Positions 1-3,897 of a stretch of 8,919 nt of DNA are shown piece by piece. Made by a program: the position numbers and the translations under genes. This DNA is from UBA1359 sp035411265 (GTDB taxonomy: Bacteria; Patescibacteriota; Patescibacteriia; Patescibacteriales; Patescibacteriaceae): positions 1-8,919 of the forward strand of contig DAONSQ010000025.1 of NCBI GenBank assembly GCA_035411265.1, read 5' to 3'. A model generated the notes under the pieces. That model was not told the origin of the DNA. It worked only from the letters and a program-made list of their open reading frames with translations, and made no database searches. Position 1 is the stretch's first letter; the number at the start of each line of letters is the position of its first letter.

Positions 1-68
1 GCGACTTGCTCAACATTCGAAGATTAAAAGATCAGGCACTCTTCGAGCGCCTGAAAACTATCAACTAA
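1..68 (+). CDS. C-terminal tail of an unidentified protein (partial)
   Basis: An open frame enters from the left edge (first full codon at base 3) and ends at TAA 66-68. It encodes about 21 residues rich in Leu, Arg and Lys (DLLNIRRLKDQALFERLKTI plus a final Asn), which look like an amphipathic C-terminal helix. The stop lies seven bases before a rho-independent terminator, which supports a genuine gene end here. A second open frame (bases 2-76) runs into the terminator stem and is less likely. Too little is present to name the product. Confidence 0.45.
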   Translation, partial: DLLNIRRLKDQALFERLKTIN

Positions 69-74
69 ACTCTT

Positions 75-103
75 AACCCTACTCCTGGTAGGGTTTTTCT
101 TTT
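75..103 (+). terminator. Rho-independent terminator of the left-edge gene
   Basis: Arms AACCCTAC (75-82) and GTAGGGTT (88-95) form an 8-bp stem with a 5-nt loop, followed by a T-rich run (TTTTTCTTTT, 94-103). The T-run is only on the plus strand, so it ends the plus-strand gene. The stem overlaps the last codons of the convergent minus-strand gene, giving a compact convergent junction. Confidence 0.8.
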
Positions 104-267
104 ACTTGGCGCTCTAAATAATCACGCTGATTATCTATTATAGCCTTGGCATAATCTAAATCAGCTTGGTCCATCATCTGATCAAGTTCTTCCAAGAATT
201 GATCATTAGCTTTGATTTGATTATTTATTTCCGCCAAAATTTCTTCGGCTTCTTGAATATCGTCCAT
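79..267 (-). CDS. Small acidic coiled-coil hypothetical protein (62 aa)
   Basis: I do not recognise this 62-residue protein. It is strongly acidic and predicted to be all helical (MDDIQEAEEILAEINNQI at the start), with heptad-like spacing of Ile and Leu, no Cys, no membrane segment and no signal peptide. It looks like a short two-helix coiled coil. It is the last gene of a four-gene minus-strand operon: its ATG (265-267) lies one base after the stop of the preceding gene, so translational coupling is likely. It has no Shine-Dalgarno site. Its stop codon sits inside the stem of the convergent terminator. Function is unknown; a small partner or adaptor for the upstream coiled-coil proteins is a guess from context. 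Confidence 0.65.
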   Translation of the reverse strand: MDDIQEAEEILAEINNQIKANDQFLEELDQMMDQADLDYAKAIIDNQRDYLERQVKEKPYQE

Positions 268-268
268 A

Positions 269-682
269 TTATTTTTTTATAATCTTACCGTATAAAATCT
301 CATTAACCTTTCTTTCTGCTTCCTTCTCTTCATTTTTTTTATCTTCAACTAGAAAATTAATCATTAATTCTCTATATTCAATACCACTAATTTTATCTCT
401 TTTTGAAGATACGATAGACTTTTGCTTAGCAAAATCAAAAATCCTCAAAAAATCAGAATTATCAATTAGTCTATTCCAACCTCCTAAACTTTTATTTGTT
501 TTTTCTAATTCTTTATTAAGTTTCTCAATATCTATACTTTCCTCCTCTTTTACTTCTTCAGCTTTAGCTGGTTGTTCCGCTTCAATTGAATTTTCTTCAG
601 TTGGTTGTTTCGTTTCAGTTGTATTATTTTCAGCTGGAGCAGTATTTTCTTCTTCTTTTACTTCTTTAACCACCTTTTTCAT
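269..682 (-). CDS. Hypothetical protein with Glu-rich N-terminus and C-terminal domain shared with its upstream neighbour (137 aa)
   Basis: Unknown function. Residues 1-50 are a low-complexity Glu/Pro/Thr/Ala tail of the type EENTAPAENN and EAEQPAKAEE, probably disordered. From about residue 50 a helical domain begins (DIEKLNKELEKTNKSL) and continues through a centre with RDKISGIEYRELMINFL to the end KVNEILYGKIIKK. The same order of motifs occurs at the C-terminus of the upstream 312-residue protein (DIKKLDKYLKETKLKL, then KDEINGLKIREMMIAYL and KVVNEKLDKI), so the two are paralogous in this domain. There is no signal peptide or membrane helix. The ATG at 680-682 lies inside the upstream gene, an overlap of 17 bp, and the next gene starts one base after its stop. 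This fits one transcript with coupled translation. No domain name can be supported by eye. Confidence 0.75.
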   Translation of the reverse strand: MKKVVKEVKEEENTAPAENNTTETKQPTEENSIEAEQPAKAEEVKEEESIDIEKLNKELEKTNKSLGGWNRLIDNSDFLRIFDFAKQKSIVSSKRDKISGIEYRELMINFLVEDKKNEEKEAERKVNEILYGKIIKK

Positions 683-1604
683 TTTTAGACGAAGAAGAAT
701 CCCTAATTTTATCTAATTTTTCGTTAACTACCTTGGTAGCACTTTCTTTATTAAAATCATCTCTCATTAAATAAGCTATCATCATCTCCCTAATCTTTAA
801 GCCGTTAATCTCATCTTTCCTTATATTGACTTTAGTTATATCAATTTTATTTGTTTTACTACTACTAACAAATCCAAAAAGACCGTTATAAATAGAGTTT
901 TTGTTTGATCCATTAATGCGAGTAGTCCAGACAACCAGCTTTAACTTTGTCTCCTTTAAATATTTATCCAACTTTTTAATATCAACACCGTCCTCTTGTT
1001 CAATTTCATTATCAGCTTCATCGTCGCCAGCCTTGGTTTCAGCTTGAGCCTCATCTTTAGTCTTGTCTTCTTTCGCCTTTTTCTCTGCTTCTTTTTTATC
1101 AGCCTCCTGTTTAGTTTTTGCTTCTGCTTTCTTTCTTAAGTTCTCAGCTTGTTCTTCTCTAATTTTATTAGCCGCAGCTCGTTTAGCCCTAATATCATCA
1201 GCTATCTCTTGGCTGGTTTTACCCAGATTTTCAATCTTATCCACTAAGCGCTTGGTATTGAAGCGATCCGTTTGTAATTGGCTAATTTGTTGGCGCAATT
1301 TTTTGTATCGACGATCTATTTCTAGTTGTTGTTTTTTTAATTCAGGCAAACTCTCAGCAAACCCTTGTTTTAGCATTTTTAGTGTTAGCGTAGCTTGTTT
1401 GTCTTTACTTAAATTCTTTAAAGCTCTTTCGGCCTTCCAAATACTAGTAGCTACTTCAAATCGTTTAGTACTAATTTTTTGATAAATTTCATTATAACCA
1501 GTTAAAGCCGTATCAATTAAATTTAACCTCTTCTCATAATGATTAAGTAAACTAGCTTTTCTGACTTCTAAAACCTCTTCATATTGTTTTTTTTCATCCG
1601 ACAA
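666..1604 (-). CDS. Long coiled-coil hypothetical protein with TolA-like charged linker and shared C-terminal domain (312 aa)
   Basis: Unknown function. Residues 1 to about 150 are a continuous charged helix typical of a coiled coil (for example SLPELKKQQLEIDRRYKKLR). Residues about 145-205 are an Ala/Lys/Glu-rich linker of the TolA type (KKAEAKTKQEADKKEAEKKA), turning acidic. Residues about 208-305 form a domain related to the C-terminal domain of the downstream 137-residue protein, and the chain ends in a Ser/Lys-rich tail. No membrane segment or Cys is visible. The start is TTG at 1602-1604: no ATG or GTG exists in frame between the upstream in-frame stop and this codon, and no good Shine-Dalgarno site precedes it, so the start is uncertain. 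It follows the first operon gene by 21 bp and overlaps the next by 17 bp. Confidence 0.75.
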   Translation of the reverse strand: MSDEKKQYEEVLEVRKASLLNHYEKRLNLIDTALTGYNEIYQKISTKRFEVATSIWKAERALKNLSKDKQATLTLKMLKQGFAESLPELKKQQLEIDRRYKKLRQQISQLQTDRFNTKRLVDKIENLGKTSQEIADDIRAKRAAANKIREEQAENLRKKAEAKTKQEADKKEAEKKAKEDKTKDEAQAETKAGDDEADNEIEQEDGVDIKKLDKYLKETKLKLVVWTTRINGSNKNSIYNGLFGFVSSSKTNKIDITKVNIRKDEINGLKIREMMIAYLMRDDFNKESATKVVNEKLDKIRDSSSSKNEKGG

Positions 1605-1625
1605 AGCATTATCATTTATAACCTT

Positions 1626-1991
1626 TTAATTTTCCAGAGAATTTAACTTTTCTGGATCTTTAACAATATCTCCATACAAGATTACATTGGCCGCGTATTT
1701 ATCTTCATGATTTTTAATTTCATTCTTTATCTTAACTAAGTCCCGTCCTTCTTTTTTAGCAATTTTATTAATCTCCTGTTCAGCTCTTTTTTGATCTCGA
1801 TTAAAATAATCAGAAAACTTTTTTAAAAATCCTTCTTTCTCACCACTTTTAATCTCTTGACCTAGTTGATCTAGTCGATCCAGTTGCGAAATCAAATCTT
1901 CTAAAGTTTCCTCCGGTTGATTATCAGTTGCTTCTGGGGTTGGTTGCTCAACCTGGGCTGGTTGCTCAACCTCAAATGGTTTTTCGGTCAT
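1626..1991 (-). CDS. Small charged hypothetical protein, first gene of the operon (121 aa)
   Basis: Unknown function. Residues 1-30 are a low-complexity tail with a tandem VEQPAQ/VEQPTP repeat. The rest is a charged helical domain (LEDLISQLDRLDQLGQEI) ending in AANVILYGDIVKD, which resembles the VNEILYGKIIKK end of the gene two positions downstream, so the proteins may be distant relatives. A longer reading from GTG at 2028-2030 would add 13 residues (VVIWIYITSKNKN). I prefer the ATG at 1989-1991 because the -10 box of the likely promoter (2021-2026) lies inside that extension and the start of transcription would fall near 2013. The shorter form also begins with the same kind of Glu/Pro tail as its relative. 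No signal peptide, membrane helix or clear Shine-Dalgarno site. Confidence 0.7.
   Translation of the reverse strand: MTEKPFEVEQPAQVEQPTPEATDNQPEETLEDLISQLDRLDQLGQEIKSGEKEGFLKKFSDYFNRDQKRAEQEINKIAKKEGRDLVKIKNEIKNHEDKYAANVILYGDIVKDPEKLNSLEN
1942..1972 (-). repeat. 18-bp period direct repeat inside the first operon gene
   Basis: The 13-mer GGTTGCTCAACCT occurs at 1942-1954 and again at 1960-1972 (plus-strand reading), a period of 18 bp. It encodes a repeated VEQPxx hexapeptide. The in-frame period allows length change without frameshift, as is common in disordered linkers. Confidence 0.8.
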
Positions 1992-2020
1992 ATTTTTATT
2001 TTTAGATGTAATATAAATCC

Positions 2021-2049
2021 ATATTACCACCTAACCTCTTGTCTTTCAA
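2021..2049 (-). promoter_or_regulatory. Sigma70-type promoter of the four-gene minus operon
   Basis: Read on the minus strand there is TTGAAA (plus 2044-2049), a 17-bp spacer and TAATAT (plus 2021-2026). Five of six bases match the consensus at each box. Transcription would start near 2013, leaving about 20 bases before ATG 1989-1991. This placement decides the start codon of the first gene. Confidence 0.6.
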
Positions 2050-2067
2050 GCAATCTTATGTTATCTT
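2039..2067 (+). promoter_or_regulatory. Probable promoter of tRNA-Ser
   Basis: TTGTCT (2039-2044), a 17-bp spacer and TATCTT (2062-2067) lie 15 bp upstream of the tRNA 5' end. Each box matches four of six consensus bases. The spacer contains the -35 box of the divergent minus-strand promoter, so the two promoters overlap. Confidence 0.4.
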
Positions 2068-2081
2068 ACCAAAGTAAAATT

Positions 2082-2168
2082 GGAGAGATGCCAGAGCGGT
2101 TTAATGGAACAGTCTTGAAAACTGTCGTCCGTGAAAGCGGACCGAGGGTTCGAATCCCTCTCTCTCCG
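2082..2168 (+). tRNA. tRNA-Ser (anticodon UGA)
   Basis: A complete class II tRNA can be folded. The acceptor stem is GGAGAGA (2082-2088) with TCTCTCC (2161-2167) and discriminator G2168. The anticodon stem is ACAGT (2109-2113) with ACTGT (2121-2125), the loop is CTTGAAA and the anticodon TGA is at 2116-2118. A long variable arm (GTCCG 2127-2131 with CGGAC 2138-2142) is typical of tRNA-Ser. The T arm is GAGGG (2144-2148), TTCGAAT and CCCTC (2156-2160). The 3' CCA is not encoded (the gene continues GCAACA), so it must be added by CCA nucleotidyltransferase. It reads UCA and, by wobble, other UCN serine codons. Confidence 0.97.
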
Positions 2169-2173
2169 CAACA

Positions 2174-2187
2174 TCGTGCTAGCACGA
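2174..2187. repeat. 14-bp perfect palindrome just after the tRNA
   Basis: TCGTGCTAGCACGA is a perfect palindrome six bases after the tRNA 3' end and before the terminator. With no unpaired loop it is a poor RNA hairpin, but it could be a protein-binding site or a processing or trimming boundary. Function unknown. Confidence 0.5.
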
Positions 2188-2197
2188 GGTACTTAAA

Positions 2198-2225
2198 AAC
2201 AGAGCCTTCAAAGGCTCTGTTTTTT
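2198..2225 (+). terminator. Terminator of tRNA-Ser
   Basis: ACAGAGCCT (2199-2207) pairs with AGGCTCTGT (2212-2220) around a 4-nt loop and is followed by a run of six T (2220-2225). A flanking A-run on the left makes it near-symmetrical, so it could also work on the minus strand. It isolates the tRNA from the cassette downstream. Confidence 0.85.
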
Positions 2226-2244
2226 GTTATATCAAAGATTAATC

Positions 2245-2272
2245 TTTACTTTTGGCTATTTTTAGGTATGAT
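2245..2272 (+). promoter_or_regulatory. Likely promoter of variable-protein copy 1
   Basis: TTTACT (2245-2250), a 16-bp spacer and TATGAT (2267-2272). The -10 box and the bases after it line up with the stronger promoter of copy 2 (TATAATTAAA against TATGATTAAA), which supports homology. The boxes are weaker than those of copy 2, suggesting lower expression. Confidence 0.5.
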
Positions 2273-2377
2273 TAAAATACGAAACCATAAAAATTGACCT
2301 TTAAAAATTAAGCACGAAATTGGTCGCAGTCAAAAGATGGAAATAAAATCAAGCAAAATAGCGTAAGGAGGTTAATT
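2273..2377 (+). promoter_or_regulatory. Leader of variable-protein copy 1 (short form)
   Basis: The leader is about 100 nt and related to that of copy 2. Shared blocks include CTTTAAAAA, CGAAATTGG, a CAGYCAAAARATGG block, and TAGCGYAAGGAGGTTAATT just before the start. Compared with copy 2 it lacks about 66 nt, including the right arm of the large hairpin, so that structure cannot form. The lost segment lies between ATGG and the AAATAAAA run. Confidence 0.55.
2365..2371 (+). promoter_or_regulatory. Strong Shine-Dalgarno site for copy 1
   Basis: AAGGAGG lies six bases before GTG at 2378-2380. It fixes the start of copy 1 and rules out later ATG codons. None of the other complete genes in the window has such a site. 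Confidence 0.9.
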
Positions 2378-2890
2378 GTGAAAAGTGAATTTCCAATACC
2401 TAAATGGACTGAAAAACATGATATTATCAGTTTTTCGGTTACATCTGATGGTACAACCGGTGAAGAATGGATTACTCGTTTGGAAGGTAAAGGTTTTCGT
2501 ATCGGAGACTATGCTAAGAGCATACTTTGCTCTAAAAGTTTTAAACCAACCACTGGCATCACTTACGAAATCGCCATCTTAAAAGGCAAAATTTTCAGTG
2601 ATAGTAAACGTGTCACCAAAAACATTCGTAAGGAAGCCAAAAACCGTATGCTTTCCACTCCTAAAACTGAGGTAGCTTGTCTTATCAGGGAGAAGTTCTC
2701 TGATAAAGAAATTGAAGCCATGGGTCTATTTTGGATCGTTACAATGCATGAATCAATAGAAGATCCTGACGGCAATCCTAGTCTACTCCTCGCTAGTCGC
2801 AATGGCAGTGGTTCCTGGCTTGGCAGGGAATATGACGACTCTGATCTGTGGCATCATGGCTATGGGTTTGCCTTCGTCGTTTCGCATTGA
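2378..2890 (+). CDS. Variable-C-terminus protein, copy 1 (170 aa), uncharacterised
   Basis: No characterised function is known to me. I recall similar multicopy proteins from CPR genomes but cannot verify this here. The start is GTG with a perfect Shine-Dalgarno site. Residues 1-125 are a conserved body (FPIPKW, SDGTTGE, EVACLIREKFSDKE, AMGLFWI, TMHE) with no signal peptide or membrane helix. Residues 129-162 are the variable segment (for example SLLLASRNGSGSWLG), rich in Gly, Asp, Ser and aromatic residues and without Cys. The end is GFAFVVSH. A Gly/Trp-rich segment before a final GF strand resembles the end of C-type-lectin or formylglycine-enzyme-like folds, which are used by diversity-generating retroelement targets; this is a visual impression only. 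Residues 1-125 are 80% identical to copy 2. It is a single-gene unit with its own leader and terminator. Confidence 0.85.
   Translation: MKSEFPIPKWTEKHDIISFSVTSDGTTGEEWITRLEGKGFRIGDYAKSILCSKSFKPTTGITYEIAILKGKIFSDSKRVTKNIRKEAKNRMLSTPKTEVACLIREKFSDKEIEAMGLFWIVTMHESIEDPDGNPSLLLASRNGSGSWLGREYDDSDLWHHGYGFAFVVSH
2762..2863 (+). other. Variable segment of copy 1
   Basis: Codons 129-162. Of 34 codons, 28 end in C or T, against about 22 of the first 40 codons of the gene. Only about a third of the aligned residues match copy 2. Most substituted codons keep the third base (for example AAT/CGT, AGT/TGT, GAC/TGC, CAT/GCT, TGG/CGG). The segment begins abruptly after the TMHE motif and ends at a 22-nt stretch identical in both copies. 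Confidence 0.7.
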
Positions 2891-2892
2891 AT

Positions 2893-2978
2893 TTTTAGCC
2901 TCGAATTATGCAAACAATTCGAGGCTCTTTTTATAAATTTTTTTGATTATTTCAAAAAGCACCAATTAAACTCGAAGC
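2893..2978 (+). repeat. Conserved 3' tail of the cassette, copy 1
   Basis: This 86-nt stretch matches 3786-3871 at 83 of 86 positions without gaps; all three differences are in the hairpin loop or its closing pair. It is far more conserved than the coding region. It includes the terminator hairpin, an AT-rich second inverted repeat (TTTTTGA, five bases, TCAAAAA) and a final block ending CTCGAAGC. Confidence 0.9.
2897..2932 (+). terminator. Terminator hairpin of copy 1
   Basis: AGCCTCGAATT (2897-2907) pairs with AATTCGAGGCT (2916-2926), an 11-bp perfect stem with an 8-nt loop, followed by C and a run of five T. It begins six bases after the stop codon. Terminator is the simplest reading. A stem-loop just behind a variable region is also a known requirement of some diversity-generating retroelements. 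Confidence 0.85.
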
Positions 2979-3075
2979 ATGTATAGTATACTATAGCATA
3001 TGCATAATTATTAATCCTTAATTATAACACTTTGTCGACTAGATGTTTCCAGGGTGCTGAACTATTGCACTGATA
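2979..3075. other. Intergenic spacer between the two cassettes
   Basis: No convincing gene is seen between the tail of copy 1 and the promoter of copy 2. The left half is very AT-rich and holds a perfect 14-bp palindrome TATAGTATACTATA (2982-2995), the 8-bp palindrome GCATATGC (2996-3003), and an inverted repeat ATAATTA/TAATTAT (3004-3010 and 3019-3025). The right half is unremarkable. The spacer is not repeated on either side of the pair. Confidence 0.6.
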
Positions 3076-3104
3076 TTGACAAAATACTTATATTATGCTA
3101 TAAT
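3076..3104 (+). promoter_or_regulatory. Consensus promoter of variable-protein copy 2
   Basis: TTGACA (3076-3081), a 17-bp spacer and TATAAT (3099-3104), all perfect consensus, plus TGC before the -10 box (extended -10). Transcription should start near 3111, giving a leader of about 157 nt. An inverted repeat CTATAATT (3098-3105) and AATTATAG (3107-3114) covers the -10 box and start point and could be an operator. Confidence 0.85.
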
Positions 3105-3200
3105 TAAATTATAGAAAATTGAACTTTAAAAACTAGCTTGCGAAATTGGCCACAGCCAAAAAATGGTTAATAGTTTAGCCATTTCCTGGCTGTGACCAAA

Positions 3201-3266
3201 ATGGTTGTCAGTTCCGCCTCGGAGTTGAGGAAAATAAAACAGCGCAATGTAGCGCAAGGAGGTTAA
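3201..3266 (+). CDS. Possible leader peptide upstream of copy 2 (21 aa)
   Basis: ATG at 3201 opens a 21-codon frame (MVVSSASELRKIKQRNVAQ, then two Gly) that ends with TAA at 3264-3266, two bases before the GTG start of copy 2. Its last codons contain the Shine-Dalgarno site. The shorter leader of copy 1 has an aligned frame of nine codons (ATG 2337, TAA 2364-2366) that ends early because CAA is TAA. There is no Shine-Dalgarno site before ATG 3201. It may be chance, or a coupled leader peptide. Confidence 0.2.
   Translation: MVVSSASELRKIKQRNVAQGG
3256..3262 (+). promoter_or_regulatory. Strong Shine-Dalgarno site for copy 2
   Basis: AAGGAGG six bases before GTG 3269-3271, identical in arrangement to copy 1. 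It is part of a 56-nt stretch (3256-3311) identical to 2365-2420. Confidence 0.9.
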
Positions 3267-3268
3267 TT

Positions 3269-3784
3269 GTGAAAAGTGAATTTCCAATACCTAAATGGAC
3301 TGAAAAACATGGTGTTATTCGTTTCTCTGTAGTATCTGACGGCACAACTGGCGAAGCATGGATTGCTCGCTTAGAAAGCAAAGGTTTCTATTTAGGAGTT
3401 GAAGCTAAAAGCATTTTACGCTCAAAAAGCTTTAAAACCACCAGCGGCATTACTTACGAAGTCGCTATTTTAAAAGGTGAAATCTTTAGTGATAACGAGC
3501 GGGTAACAAAGAATATCTATGAAGAAGCTAAAAACCGTAAGTTATCTACGCCTTTCCCTGAAGTGGCTTGCCTCATCAGGGAAAAGTTCTCTGATAAAGA
3601 GCTTGAAGCCATGGGACTATTTTGGATCTTTACAATGCACGAACCAATTGAATATTTTTGCGTTCCTAAGATCCTCGTCGCTAATCGTCGTGATTGTGGC
3701 TCCCGGTTGATTACGGAAACCTGCTTTTGCCCTGCTACAGAGTGGGCTTGTGACGGCGGTTTTGCCTTCGTCGTTTCGCATTAA
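3269..3784 (+). CDS. Variable-C-terminus protein, copy 2 (171 aa), uncharacterised
   Basis: This is a tandem paralogue of the 170-residue protein upstream, with the same GTG start, Shine-Dalgarno site and terminator. Residues 1-125 differ from copy 1 at 25 positions with no gaps, and the DNA of that part also carries many silent changes, so the duplication is not recent. Residues 129-163 are the variable segment (KILVANRRDCGSRLITE and on). It has five Cys (131, 143, 152, 154, 161) where copy 1 has none. GFAFVVSH closes the protein as in copy 1. Conserved positions within the segment include Pro, Leu, Ala, Arg, Gly, Ser, Leu, Glu and Trp, consistent with a fixed scaffold carrying variable surface residues. 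No signal peptide is visible, so if it binds an external ligand its export route is unclear. The perfect promoter suggests strong expression. Confidence 0.85.
   Translation: MKSEFPIPKWTEKHGVIRFSVVSDGTTGEAWIARLESKGFYLGVEAKSILRSKSFKTTSGITYEVAILKGEIFSDNERVTKNIYEEAKNRKLSTPFPEVACLIREKFSDKELEAMGLFWIFTMHEPIEYFCVPKILVANRRDCGSRLITETCFCPATEWACDGGFAFVVSH
3653..3757 (+). other. Variable segment of copy 2
   Basis: Codons 129-163, of which about 80% end in C or T. Codons for Cys (TGC, TGT), Phe, Asp, Arg and Gly replace other residues of copy 1, mostly by changes at the first and second base. It is followed by TTTGCCTTCGTCGTTTCGCA, identical in both copies at every base. Confidence 0.7.
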
Positions 3785-3785
3785 C

Positions 3786-3871
3786 TTTTAGCCTCGAATT
3801 GTATAAACAATTCGAGGCTCTTTTTATAAATTTTTTTGATTATTTCAAAAAGCACCAATTAAACTCGAAGC
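3786..3871 (+). repeat. Conserved 3' tail of the cassette, copy 2
   Basis: Matches 2893-2978 at 83 of 86 bases. It starts two bases after the stop codon and ends at CTCGAAGC, after which the two flanks are unrelated. This marks the right border of the duplicated unit. Confidence 0.9.
3790..3825 (+). terminator. Terminator hairpin of copy 2
   Basis: AGCCTCGAATTGT (3790-3802) pairs with ACAATTCGAGGCT (3807-3819), a 13-bp perfect stem with loop ATAA, then C and five T. The stem is longer than in copy 1 because the loop differences create extra pairs. The minus strand has no T-run after this stem, so it is not an obvious terminator for the convergent gene. Confidence 0.88.
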
Positions 3872-3897
3872 TGGTTTTTTATTTTTCCTTCTGCTAA

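Larger units (their letters stand above)
3105..3268 (+). promoter_or_regulatory. Structured leader of copy 2
   Basis: A large hairpin spans 3146-3199: TTGG with CCAA, one mismatch, CACAGCCA (3151-3158) with TGGCTGTG (3187-3194), a 2x2 internal loop, AAATGG (3161-3166) with CCATTT (3179-3184) and a 12-nt loop, 18 bp in all. A second AAATGG at 3199-3204 could compete for CCATTT, allowing an alternative fold. Smaller hairpins follow: CCTC/GAGG (3217-3230) and GCGC/GCGC (3242-3255), the latter adjoining the Shine-Dalgarno site. No known riboswitch class is recognised. Confidence 0.6.

Noticed and set aside
2..76. Frame 2 as the left-edge gene
   Set aside because: It would stop inside the terminator stem; the frame ending at 68, just before the stem, fits better.
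1063..1482. Plus-strand open frame of 139 codons
   Set aside because: It lies fully antisense to the 312-residue coiled-coil gene; its Ser/Phe/Leu-rich product is what a Lys/Glu-rich gene gives on the other strand. No ribosome site or promoter.
1917..2297. Plus-strand open frame of 126 codons
   Set aside because: It runs straight through the tRNA-Ser gene and its terminator and covers the divergent promoters.
2294..2322. TTGACC in the copy 1 leader as a -35 box
   Set aside because: No -10 box at the right distance, and the block is part of the transcribed leader conserved with copy 2 (TTGAAC there).
2385..2802. Alternative frames inside variable-protein copy 1 (2385-2582 plus; 2563-2802 minus)
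   Set aside because: The main frame has a perfect Shine-Dalgarno site and a conserved paralogue; these frames are not conserved in copy 2.
3519..3710. Alternative plus frame inside copy 2
   Set aside because: Shadow of the conserved frame with no start signal and no counterpart in copy 1.
2897..3819. CRISPR array from the repeated hairpins
   Set aside because: Only two copies, about 890 bp apart, with genes between them; no regular spacers.
2245..3871. A complete diversity-generating retroelement
   Set aside because: No reverse transcriptase, accessory protein or template repeat is found in the window; only target-like genes can be supported.
2245..3871. Insertion sequence or transposon origin of the duplicated cassette
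   Set aside because: No transposase, terminal inverted repeats or target-site duplication around the repeat units.
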